64,000 bases of DNA from Varroa destructor. Taxonomy: Eukaryota; Arthropoda; Arachnida; Mesostigmata; Varroidae. The DNA lies in contig NW_019211456.1 in NCBI RefSeq assembly GCF_002443255.2, positions 56,243,562 to 56,307,561 on the forward strand, read 5' to 3'. Every line of letters begins with the position of its first letter. Within the stretch, counting starts at the first letter, position 1. Made by a program: the position numbers and the translations under genes. Shown in pieces: positions 1 through 11,938 of this stretch. The notes under the pieces were generated by a model that was not told the DNA's origin, made no database searches, and was given only the letters and a program-made list of their open reading frames with translations.

Positions 1-431
1 ATATATAAACTCCATCTGTCTCCGACTCTCAATTGTTTTACGATGCTTGTTAAATTATAACACAATTGTTTTATGTTTACGTGTTAACGTGCACGACAAA
101 CGGGTATTCTAGTTATCGATAATGAACAAGACGCACACCAGCAAGTGCCTTGTATTCCATTAACGATAAAATCATGCTTGTAGTTTAAGTTAACCGTTCC
201 GCATGACTAGCCGAAACGTTTTTAAGGGTCAGTACGTATACGAATGTTGAATGATATATTTCAACAAAGACTTGTAGTAAATTATAAAAATATATATAGC
301 TTGTCTCAGACAAGTTGTTTTTTTTCTTTTTTTTTTTAATATTTTTAAGTCATCGTAATCAAGCATGAAAATTTATTTGCGCAGTATTTGCTATTATTGG
401 CAAGTGTTACTGTCCATTACAAATTGCTTAC

Positions 432-768
432 CGGCGAGATCAACAAGTTCAGCAGGAGTTGCGGATTCAAGAGCAGTCTTGGCGTCATCCTCTAGGTCAA
501 GCTCCACCGAGATTTCACCGATAGACTCTTTCGGTTCCGCTACTTTAGGCGCTACCCAAACTTTTCCCCGCTTTACTCCCGCCTCGAAGGGTTTAAATTC
601 GGGCCAGTCTTCTTGTTCTTTGGCGTATTGCTCTAAAAAAAGAATCATTTTTATTTATCATTAAATGATATACTATTATGATTTTTAAAGAAATTATTGA
701 TAACTCTACTATTTTAATTTCTATATTGATTAAATAAAATATAGCTTGGATAATTAACTGTATATTAT

Positions 769-813
<45 letters not shown>

Positions 814-3800
814 GGTATTTTGAATGGGTGGGTGCGATTCGTTATCGTGAAATGTGGAAAAGAAGTAAAATATTTTTTTCCCTTCAACTTAAAGGGTCTC
901 CCTTAAACTGATTCCAGATAAGTTAACAATGCACATGGCATGCAATTTGCAAAACTTCAGTAAACAAGAACTTTACTTGGAGCGTACGGTTGCCTGGTTC
1001 AGTCTCTGTTAACAATCGGAGAGGACCCCAGGCGAGAGAATGGCGTCGCCTTAGAGAGAAATTGAGTTCGGTGGCAGTGACTGGTAGCTTCGGACATAAC
1101 GTGACGGTAGTAATTGTAATGGATATCAAAGGCACTTGTTACTGTAAAATTGCCGTCAAAAATGAAAAGGGAGATGCGACCGTTGGCTGAAGGACCATAC
1201 GAAAATCGAGGCCACGCAATCTGAATATTTCACGACAGTATCAGACCTGGCCATTATCCCTCAGTTAACCTCTAAATTGAGCAAAAAAATATTCTATCTT
1301 AGCTTCAGCACCCCCCCCCCCTCCATCCTCGTGTAATTACACTAACTTAGATTATGGGGCTTTCCATGCTCTAAAAAAAGCCACTTTGGGAAGCCATATA
1401 TAGAGAACATATGGCTGTCTAAAAACTCGTTGAGTGTGTAGAAAATAAAGGAGAATAACATTAAAATTATATTCTAGCCCAATTAGTTTATAACTTATTC
1501 AGTTTTAAAATCTGCCAGATTTGCCTTTAACAGTGTAATATAACATCCATGTATATGTTATTGGGGTACGGTACCATCGCGGTCTCACCCTTGCCCGCTG
1601 ACACACGCAGCTCTAGCAGTAATCTGCGAACAGCTACCAATAAAAGCTGCGTGCAATTGGGCTTCATTCCTTACCCAGCAGCTGTTATGCTCTCCTAAAA
1701 AGTAGTAATAGATGTTTGAGAACATGGCAAAATCGTTTGAAGTCCTTGCTTTGACCAGGCCATATGGTAACACCAATACCACGCATCTGTCATAAAACGG
1801 GCATCTGCATCCGTTTTAGTTACCATTATCTAACTATTAATAGCTCATTTTGTAATAAACTCACTGGAAAATGTATGGGATATTCCTAGACGGAAGCTTA
1901 GTTATTATATTGGAGATGAAGACCAATTTCTTTTAGGCTTGCAAAAAAGTGTGTTTTGCATTATTTAATGTGCATGACCTGTAAGTACATAGATGGCTAT
2001 ATCCACAATAAAGTCTTGCACTTGATCGAAGTTAAATTTGATAACAGTACTTTAACTTAATTATAGTAATATAATTTCTTTGAACATATGTCTAATTATC
2101 GAGTCTGAGATAAGGAAAGATTCCCGATAACCTTAAAAAGAAGTCCGCTCTGCATTATCAAAATTGCTATAATTTTGAACTGATCAAACGACACATTGAA
2201 TTAATGCGTGCACTAAAACACGTACAGCCAAGTATACCTAGCAAAAACAGATAGAACTCGCAACCCATCCCCCTAGACTACACAACTCAGTATTGCATTT
2301 TTCAAGCAAGTGTCTCGAGTTTTTCAATAAGCAATAATGTGAATCACAAAAAAAAATGCATAGCCAAGTGTAGAAATGATTTCCCTAAAACCAGAGGTCA
2401 TATACAATTAAAACAGTAAAATTTTCCTATCCTATGACTTAGGGATAAGCCCAGCTGGCTACAAGTGATGATTATACGAAAACCATTAGCCGGGGCGTAG
2501 GTATCGCAAGATGTACGGCGATATGATGTAACCCTGAGTACTTGATAGGAGTGTGTTGACTACGCTACGTACCGGCCGTCCTAGGTAATATGTGCCAGGA
2601 ACAATCGAGTGAAGCCCGACCAAGTAAATATGTATGTTAACGTATCAAGCTGGTCTAGTGCGTTCAACCTTCAGGCGTTCAAAGACGACTAATGAACTAT
2701 GTCCTCGATAAGCGCGAACGTTTGCGTTCATGAAAGGTCAGGTCAAAAGGGTCTGACAACGTTACTCCAGTGACAGCAAAACGAACAGATCCATTTTTCA
2801 ACTATATAGACCACTCATCTAATCAAAATTTCTTGGCAGATATACAACTAATACCAACGATATTGCGGTTTTCCCATCAATACTATATCAATACTACAGG
2901 AATAGAGTTTCTTCAAGCAGTATTTGCTTTTAGGCCGTGAGTCGATATTGACACTATCGAAATACACTGCGACTACTCAAATTTAAAAAAATGCGCAGCT
3001 CAAGAAAGCACTCTTTTGATGGAACTTTGAAGCAATTTGTGCGTTACTGTATCGGAGTTCTGATGTTAGTTGGTTTAGTTCATACTCTTTATTGTCTATT
3101 GGGATTATGTTCATTGGTGATTGAAAGTGCTGAACGCTGTAGAAAATTAGCTAGCAACCTAAGCAAAACGTTAGAGCTTTTCAGGTTTTACTAAGGACGT
3201 TTACTAGCGTCGTTTCTTAGCTGCCGACGACAATATATGAAACGGTGTATATGGCTGCTCAATGAGATCACCTGATCCACTGATCAGCCTGAAAACCTGC
3301 TAATAGCTACTTCGTTTCATGTCACCAGGACATCTTCTTAGGGAAACTGGATACAGCCCAAGCCGGTTGTTCGTACTTCATCGATAGTTTGGCTTGTCCC
3401 TACTACCTCATATAAAAACAACGACAGACAACTGTTTCTCGCATGCACAGGCATACATAGTAAACTTAAAGCACTCCACAAACATCTCAAGTACATATTG
3501 CACGAAATATACTAGTATCCAATGTCCCGGTCCATAAACCAAACGTGCTCCATATAGGCAATGATATCTTTTCGTCTGTCTGCTTGCTTGCTTGTTTATC
3601 TGCATCTTCTCGCGTGTGCGTACATCTCGTGTAAGTCTATGAAACATTGCATCCCAATTAAGTACGCCTTTGAAACCAACTTCAAGCAAAGCCAACGTTA
3701 ACGCCTGAATAAATATGCGCACTTTGTTGCGCGCTCAAAGCGTTCGCGCTTAGCACTAAAAATAAAAAAACGACATCGTCGATTGTGATAATAATGTAGT

Positions 3801-5456
3801 GGAGAGAGCGGCGTCTTGAAACAGACCGCAGGTTGCTATGAGATGGAGGTAGAGGTTTAAGATGCTCCCTCTTTGAGTATCTCTGCCTCACCAGAGTTTA
3901 CAGCGAGTTTGTAAAGCTAGCCCAACTTTTAGCCCTCACTGGCGAAAAATCATCATTCTAGTAACATACGGTTCATCTCTGCAACGACTGCAGGTTAATC
4001 TGCACTTTCAGTCATGACTATTGGTTTTGCACTTGGAAAGCACAACGCTTTTTTGATGGCTACTAGCAAATGACAGCACTAATCTAGCACTCGTCAAAAA
4101 TGCCATTTTAGGTAGCGTTTCTGTTAAAATATGGTTTTAAAGTCACTATGACCAAAAACGAGTGCTACGATACAATTAACCTCGCCAGTTTGTACTTGTA
4201 AACTCTGGATGTGCTATAATTATTAATATTAGTATGAATATTGTATTGATCGTAAAAATAAAGATAAGCTGGAAAGTTGGACTTCTATGAAATTATCACT
4301 GCAAAGGATTTCGAAACGTAATCTTAGAGGCGACAATCAAAATGGCTACCATCCACCTCCCCCTCAACTTGTTTGAAATATTTCTATAATTTCGAGCTCC
4401 TACCTAACCTTTATATGTTCACTCTTGTTAATCAGAGAAAGCCTAGTATGATTAACCTACAACTCTAGTAGGTCTGTAAAAGAACACCCAAATTAAGTTC
4501 AATATGACCCCTCCTCGCGGTCTTTGAGAGAACAAAAAAAACGATCTTTGAAACTAGTCGAATAAGAGGAAAAGTAAGGATCAATTTGAAGATCTCAGTT
4601 TACAGAAGTAGACGTATAGGCTACACGTACGCCAAACTCATTAAAAACAATTGTAAGCATACACATATAACAACCATAATGACTGTTAATGAGTGAAGCA
4701 GAAATTAAGATGCATTTATATATATATTTACCTAGATATGACAGAAGCTTCCTACGGTTCAGAGGGCCAGTTGGAGCTTTGTCTGTCTGGTTTTTACAAC
4801 GTTCGCTTGGTGGAATCAACGGGTCGTCAGGGTCAACCTAAAATGAGGATAGAAAACTCCATAGCTGTAAATAAAATTATGCGTTTGCGCCAATCGACAA
4901 ATGTGCCATTTAGACGAATTTATATCTATGATAAATGGCAGAAATATCGATCGCTTTAATGAAATTTTGTGCTAGATAAAATGGTACAATTAACATATGC
5001 CTTACAAATATCCTTGGAAACAAACTATCTTTTTCTGCCGACAATTTAATACATATAACGCGTTCGATCTTAGAAAAGACCACTTGGAACAAGTGCACAG
5101 CGAAGGAATATTATTATCGAGAGCGCGTAGATGAGTGGCTGAGACTCCCTTAACACGGGCATATGATGGAAGACAATCAGTAAACCAATTTTCCCTAACC
5201 CTATTATAGGTACTGCTAAAATTTAAAAGAAAAAAATATATATATATACACTTAGTACTCCCAGTAGTAATAAGGGAAGGGAGAAAACACTAACGTATCT
5301 ATTAGTGATAGTAATGGCAACATCCAGTTTTTTTTACATACCATTCCAGAAAGCTGTTCAAGTTCGTTTTCATTGAGTTGCGAAAGCAGCTCATCAATAT
5401 CCATTTCACTGTACTTCCGGATCATGTCGTTTCGCATCGCCTCAGCCATCGCGATA
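432..5456 (-). CDS. tmod: Tropomodulin, N-terminal half (3 coding exons, partial gene)
   Basis: Tropomodulin caps the slow-growing (pointed) end of actin filaments and binds tropomyosin. Three minus-strand exons are visible: 5456-5342 (ATG at 5449-5447, residues 1-36), 4837-4732 (residues 37-71 plus one base) and 632-432 (residues 72-138 plus one base). All have AG/GT borders and matching phases (0, 1, 1). Exon 1 carries YSEMDIDELLSQLNENELEQ, the first tropomyosin-binding helix. Exon 2 carries DPDDPLIPPSERC and KAPTGPLNRRKLLSYL, the family's first actin-binding site. Exon 3 carries KRGKVWVAPK and ESATPAELVDLA, the second tropomyosin-binding region. The chain stops in phase 1 at 432; the leucine-rich-repeat capping domain must lie left of position 1. 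Introns are 504 and 4,099 bases. Identity is near certain. The start is less sure, because the frame stays open (T ATC GCG) up to the acceptor, so an upstream coding exon is possible. Confidence 0.95.
633..4731 (-). other. Large tropomodulin intron
   Basis: This 4.1 kb intron separates the actin-binding-site exon from the next coding exon. It contains an (AT)n microsatellite at about 772-811 and short open frames on both strands, none recognisable. One plus-strand frame (2991-3194) begins with basic residues and then has a hydrophobic stretch, FVRYCIGVLMLVGLVHTLYC, that could span a membrane. It has no splice or family support and is probably chance. Confidence 0.7.
772..811. repeat. (AT)n microsatellite
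   Basis: About 40 bases of pure alternating A and T inside the large tropomodulin intron. Simple repeats of this class recur across the window. Confidence 0.95.
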
Positions 5457-8400
5457 CTGAAAAAGATAACCAACATGGTAATGACCAATTAACACGTTCC
5501 AGTTCCCATGAAACTGATGCGACTTCGTTGACTTTTATTTGCCTGTTCTATTATCGAGCGCTTCTGCTAGACGAACTTGAAAGTTGCAAAAAGTGATAAC
5601 TTCTAGCTCTAGAAGCAAAACGGTTAGCATAAAACATATAGCTGAATGATACCAATGTCGTCCTCTTGCCCTTATTAAATGGAAGTATATTTTGCGTTAA
5701 CAGGCATGTGTGAATCCCAATATAATGCTGATTTTTTAATTAATCTCCTTTTAATATGGCTGTATAGATGATCTATATTTGTTATTAATTATTATTTAAG
5801 TACAATTGACACATCTTGACAATAGTATGTTTATACGTGCTGTTAATAGCCGTTTATTTTTGGAAAGCATTTTGCTGTTATTTAACGTTATCTTAACTCA
5901 TTCAGTTATATCTATTCAGCAAAACTGAGTTTGTCTTTCGAAAACATTCACAGGTCAAACCCTAACTACTGCAGTTCTAAGGAATTTTACTTTACACATT
6001 TTTATATTTAAAAATAGATAGTCGTATCGAAACAGATGATCGCATGATTGCAAAGTAAGATCATAGATTTAACAAACATTATGTAGAAGCTGTAAAAGGC
6101 TAGAAAGTCATAGTACACGACCATTAGAAAAATGCAGGTCTGGAAAGCAACACCCAATTCAAATGGCGTGTGAGTCGTGAGCTGAGATCTGAAATTAACT
6201 TCAGCTGGCAATCACATACCCATACAAAAGCTACGCGAACTCATTCGAAGAAACTAGATGTGAACATATCGATAAAGCATTAAATTGATGTTTTTTTAAC
6301 AAACAACAAGTTCATATATTCACAAAATGTATTTAAGTTATAGTTGCTTGTGTAAGTTAGTCTCTAGAATAAAAAAAGACTACGGATAGATAGCGTTAGA
6401 TGACTCTTTCTTAACAAGGGATTTATTCATAATACAGATAATTCAATAGCGAGATTCCGACATGTTAATACTATATGAGGGACTAAGTCATCTGTACGGT
6501 GATAATTTTTAGCTTTAAATCATAAAAAACACTCACAAACTTTAATCTTCAAGCATATCTTTTACTGGATGGAAGGTCACCCTGTGTGTTACGTGTTTGC
6601 CATAATAATATTAATAAAGTAATAATATAGGATCAAACGCAACAGAGGTTTGCAGTGTGAAAAATTATTTTTTGCCGAGCGCGGGAACTCCCTACTTGTT
6701 GCACCCTGCGGCATGGATGGCTATACAGAGAATGCTTAATGACGTTTATTTACCAGGCTAATATTCGTGCGTCAACGAGTAAAACTAAATAGAGGTACAC
6801 GTTTATTTGGATCGTGTTTTTAAAGGTGACCTTTTTATAAATCGTGTGTTATGAGATACAATTAACAACAGTATTAGGCCGCTCCGATCAAACTAACTAC
6901 CTTAAACTGCTGGAACTCTGGGAGTAGGTTCGTCTAGGAAATCGAATTTGCAAGGCTGACAGTTCAGCACCCAGATAAAGACTGTGGTTGATTTAGGTGA
7001 ACTGATGTCATGCATTTTGCAACAATAAATTCATTGAATGTTGTCACAGGTTGATGGGTTATTGCGACATTCTCGTTCCCTTAAGTCCAGTCCATAGAAA
7101 TAATTTACTAGCGATTGGTGAATCAATCAAGCCATCTGGCTTATGTAAATGAATCTTGCAAATCTAACTCTAAGGATCTTAGTAGAGAAATAATCACAAT
7201 CGACGAACGGATATAGGAATCTAAAGAAGTCTTTGATCAAACTAAATAGACATTATTCAGCGACGCACGTTTGAGCTAAAACTAATATCTTTTGAATTGC
7301 CGATCATATGTACTTTTTTAAAAACTGCGCTCACGACCTAAGCTTGAAATTAGCCCACCTCTCATAATTTTAGTCCCAGCTTCAATGGAAGCATGTGTAA
7401 GTGCTGCATCCAACACGCAAAATTGTCGCTCTGTATACTTGTACTCCTTAACTAAATTGAAAATGGTATTTGTTTATTCTAAAAGGTCTTGGACACAACA
7501 TGCAACGTGTTTTGAAGTAAACGTGACCATGTCATTTGTCTTAAATCAATTTGAAACTGAATTAATAGTGTGTAAAAAAAAAAGGCATTTTTTGTGTGAA
7601 AGGTATTTTACACTATAAAAGAAGCCACCGTACTTGAAAGGACCTGGCCAAACTGTAAGTTCAGTGAGGCGAAACTTCTAACGGACATGGGTCTAAAATA
7701 TTATACCGTTGCTATAAATCGAAAACGAATCTAAGCATACTTTACTTAAAGCAGAATTTTCCATATCAAAGTAAATTCTGAAGAGACAAAAAAAAGTATC
7801 ACAGCAATGCGGCACTCGATGACAATGCAAACAACATCAAACTGCTACGGTCACAATTGGAATTGAGAACTGTATTATGCAACGACGATCTCAACCGCCA
7901 TATTCAAGGGATTCAGCCCATAGTGATTTGATCTGTAAGTAAAATTACACCGTAGTGTAATTTTACTTACAGATCAAACAGTGTGCAATTGTCACTTTGC
8001 TCGAAGAAACAACAGGCAACGGATTACGAAACGAAATTAAAAAATTCACTGACCTCCAAATTGCAAAGATATAGAAATAGACCTTGAAAGTTATACAACG
8101 AAATAATTTTTCCGATACTAGCATTTCATTGTAATTGCGCACGGCTTTAATCGAGTAGTTTAGCATTGTAAAATCCTACCACTCGTGGACACAAAAAGTA
8201 TCGACAAAACGTTGACTTGTGACCAACTTGCCTACCTACTGCACACAGCCGAAATTGAAGTATCAACAGGTTCAGGATCTCAGAGGTAAAATCAGCAAGT
8301 ATTCACAAGTGCTACTAATATTGTCGAACACTTTTGAGGAGCAGGCCCGCAAAGCGCAATTATTAACGTATCGTATTAAACTCAAGTCCAGAGTGAAGAA

Positions 8401-11400
8401 ATTGAAAAAAAAACTGCTTATCTTGTCTCTTTTGCTGCTTCAACTATCACATTTACCACGATGTTCTTCTTCCTAAACTTAAAAAGAGTGAATAGAATCG
8501 AAGCTCCTACGATTCAGTTCGAAAGCTGATGCTTTCAATAACTAATAAAAACGGAAGCACACATGTACAGGTGAAGGAGCAAGTAGCATTTGGATGATTA
8601 AAGTATAGGCTGTTTGTACGAAAATCCGATATTGTTTTGACCTTTGTAATATCTACGGCTTTAAGAATAACGATAGCACGACGAACACCACGCCTTTTTG
8701 CCTAGTGAGGTGCCGTCTTATGTTATCATCAGTTAGGTATCAGTTATCTTTTATTAAAAATTATTTTCTCTGTTTCATAGTTTTCATGCTATAACTGCAT
8801 CTCCACAATCGTATCAACACATTTCTCATGTATTTCGCCTGAGCAGCAGAAATGATTTCCATATAAACACATTTATTATGGCGACCTTGATTGTCCTTTG
8901 ACATTGGACATTTGATACAGATTTAATACAAAGTTTTCTTTATTCAAGTGGCAACAATATAACTGCAAAATGTGTGCTTCTCATGTGTTAATATTGCCAT
9001 TTGCCACTTTGAACTTCCCTTAATACTTATCTGAAGGATTAAGGTTTATTTTAAAATATTCTGGCAACTAATTCATAGCAAACCCATAGAAGTATAGAAA
9101 TCCAAAAACCAACTAGATATAATAGTAGTTTTGTTTCTTTTAACTTGAAGACTTGAAAGGATTTACTTTTGCACCTGTTTAGCCCAAGACGCTCGATTTT
9201 TACAGAAGATGCAATTAACATTAGAGTACCATTTTCAATAACTTGTACATTGTGATTAGGTATCTTATAGATTGTGTGTTTGATGCTTGGCCAGTTGGGA
9301 TACCATAGTAAATGCACAATATAAAGTAGTTCGTACGATAATCACATACAAATTATACAGTAAGTTCCGCTCTCCTAGGCAGCGTAAGCTTTACTTTTGA
9401 AAACTTTAGTGATTGTAAGTCTTCAATGGTTATTTCAAAATATTTTTTAGACTATTCCCAGAATCTGCGATTGAAAACTTTTTCAGTAATAATTGGAAGT
9501 TCTTCAGTGCATTTTGCATATTGTCTTACTTTCACTTTACCATTGTTTCTTTTTATTAAAAGAATTTGTCCTGAGCTCCATGAAAAAAGTAGTAGAAAAT
9601 AAAAATAGAATTTCGAAAAAAATAAAATCTGACTTACCTACAAATATCTAAGATTATTTACGCATAAACATATAACCCTGCGTCCTTCTAAAACTAATAA
9701 TCACTTCACATTGCCTACAAAAAATATTTGCAGAGTCAAAGGCTACTGCAAGCAGATCTTGCCTGGCAAATATCGTTGTCACAAAACTATTAAAGAATGC
9801 AAGGCATATACGCAGGCCAAACCTTGAAGTTCGCAAACACCTATAAAAACAATTTTTAATGAATATCGTTTTGTTAATGTTCGGATATTTACTTATTTTG
9901 CCACATTTTCATTTTTATATAGTTAACACTAATAACCGTTAATATATAGTTACGTACGTACGTATAATACGTAAAAACGTAAAAAAGGATTGTCCTTTCG
10001 TTCGTTGTTGTATTGACAAAGCAATATATCAGTTCGACAGACCAAGTTAAAACTGGCATCAAAAGAAGCCGTGCGAAGGTACGGTCTTCATAGCTTAGTT
10101 AATTAAATGACTTGCATGCCTGAGTAAAAGCAAACGTCAAGGGCAACTACGGACACGGTACAATCTTAACATACGCAAGTTAAAAGGCAAAACATATAAC
10201 ATTCCAAGGTTTCTCAAAAATCTTTCAATAATATATCTCAACTAAGTATGCAATGGCTCATACTTTTTTGTCATCATTTGTTTCGTTAATAGCTTATAAT
10301 TTGGTTTAACTACGAAGCAACCTTATGTTTGTTTTATTATAAACTGGGCGAATTGAGTTGTTATATAATTATATTCGTATCCATCTAGTTTCAAATGAAA
10401 CCGCTTCCATTGAAAGCAATGATTTTTTTACAAATGTGACGTTTTCGAAGCATTAAGATGATGGTTTTCCTACCGACGCCACGCCCACCTTAGTCTTAAG
10501 GAAGTAACTATATGACACGCTGAAGTCAGTAAAAGACAGACAGACACAGTCGGTCAATCTAGGAAGCAATATCGGCAGACCATAGCAAACGAGGTGCCAA
10601 TCTAAGTGACGAACTAAAAAAAAGTGCCGCGATGCTTTATATTGAATGATTCAATTAGCAGAGAAATAGTTGTAACCTGTTATTTTTCTAACTATACACT
10701 CACGCTGGCCTTTCAGCGAGCTGGATAAAAGAGCTCTTGCGTCTTCCATCCCTCGATAGTTCTGATGATGACGTAGAGACTCGTGTGGTCACCTTCGTCG
10801 TTCTCTTGTGCGTTGTTGTCTTCACACTTAGGACACTCATTTTGCTCAATAATTAGGCTCCTTGTCGTGCAGAAGACTCGTTGACGTTGAAGTCACCTAA
10901 TCCACTGGCTAACTATCAGGTTGCAGCAGCACTTTCTTTTTAGTAATCCTTTTCCGGTATAGACCTTAGTTATATCCCTTAGTGGTAAAGCGACACGCAA
11001 CAACACTGGGAATGAAAGCACGTTGCAGGTCAACCAAGCGACCGAGTACAATGAGCGAGAAACTAACTGCTTGATTCGCCGACGTATGCACACACTACAC
11101 AGAGTGCTTTAGGTTTTTGCCGGCCTAGTGGCTAGGTTCAGTAGGGTTCACTCTAGCTATGCCAGATGGCCTGAATTGGGCTGGTCGGACACGGCCGCTT
11201 TATTCAGCCTGGTTCCACAACAGAGAATAACGCACGAATACAAGCTAACAATTGAATGCGCAACGCTTCTTTCAGACAGTGAATGGTTGGCTGTAGTTTG
11301 GCGTGTGTGTGTGTGTACTTCTTGAGCTTGAAGGTTGTATTCTTCCAAGAGGCCCGGGAGAGGAGCAGCGGTTGAGGGCAGTACTAAGCCCTTTCGCCTC

Positions 11401-11504
11401 AACGTCAGCTGAGTAATAATAGCTGAGTTTCTTCTCTACAAAATAACCCACTATCAGGAGAATGCAAGAAAGACAGAAGCTCTGTTTAAAAGTGGTAATT
11501 CACC
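5457..11504. other. Non-coding stretch on the tropomodulin 5' side
   Basis: No supported coding exon. It lies upstream of the first tropomodulin coding exon, so it may hold 5' untranslated exons and intron. A minus-strand donor with good consensus (TAG|GTAAGT) sits at about 9635, but every frame into it carries a stop near the end, so at most it is a non-coding exon. A perfect hairpin at 7927-7978 is listed separately. The frame at 8219-8476 (plus) encodes a lysine-rich helix-like peptide without recognisable family. Confidence 0.5.
7927..7978. repeat. Perfect short inverted repeat (24-bp arms, 4-base loop)
   Basis: The left arm 7927-7950 and right arm 7955-7978 are exact reverse complements, with CGTA between them at 7951-7954. 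The arms are not simple AT repeat; they read TTTGATCTGTAAG... outward to inward. A transcript of either strand would fold into a perfect 24-base-pair stem. Arms without a single mismatch and so small a loop suggest a recent snapback or template-switch event rather than an old microRNA precursor, which normally shows bulges and a longer loop. Confidence 0.9.
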
Positions 11505-11684
11505 ATGGAAGAACTGAGTGACAACTCTAAAAAAACCTGTTTCTCTAAAAGCACTGCAGAGCCCGGTAATCCTACATCCGTTGCCGAAACGTCAAGAAGC
11601 CTAGATGCGAGTACGCATTTGAAGGAGTACTTAGCTATACATAAGAACAAGGGATATTTTCTTCCTCAAACAAAATGTGAGTAA
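11505..11684 (+). CDS. Putative small coding exon, unknown protein
   Basis: Plus-strand frame of 59 codons starting in a near-ideal context (ACCATGG) with MEELSDNSKKTCFSKSTAEP and ending HLKEYLAIHKNKGYFLPQTK before CE-stop. It is preceded in frame by a stop two codons upstream. A strong donor (AAAAT|GTGAGT) at 11677 just before the stop suggests the true product is spliced onward. The composition is balanced and hydrophilic, unlike the Ile/Tyr/Phe-rich peptides that random AT-rich DNA gives. I do not recognise a family. It could be a small real gene between tropomodulin and U1-70K, or a chance frame. Confidence 0.3.
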   Translation: MEELSDNSKKTCFSKSTAEPGNPTSVAETSRSLDASTHLKEYLAIHKNKGYFLPQTKCE

Positions 11685-11773
11685 ACAAGAAGACACTAGA
11701 AAGCCCCAGTTCTATGCAACCTTACAAATCAGGCCGGGGAAATACAACGATTCAAAAATGCTAAAGCCTGCAG

Positions 11774-11938
11774 ATAATTACGCACGTAAATATGCGTAAA
11801 TTTTATCCGTTAGAAAATTACAAAGATGTTCGCTTTTTTGAGGAGTTGTATTTGACTCGTCAGTTTGAGGCGAAGTTTGAGATCAGCGCCGCCCGCAAGA
11901 TGCATGAGCGAAGGATTAAAGATGTGCGTAGTTTCTAA
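11774..11938 (+). CDS. Second putative coding exon, unknown protein
   Basis: After an acceptor-like CTGCAG at 11768-11773 the plus strand is open for 54 codons to TAA at 11936-11938. The part from the ATG at 11792 contains LENYKDVRFFEELYLTRQFE and KMHERRIKDVRSF, a charged helix-like composition. It lies about 100 bases after the donor at 11677, but the phases do not match: joining 11676 to 11774 gives an early stop in another frame. Either a different acceptor or a small extra exon is used, or this is a separate ORF. No family recognised. Confidence 0.25.
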   Translation: MITHVNMRKFYPLENYKDVRFFEELYLTRQFEAKFEISAARKMHERRIKDVRSF

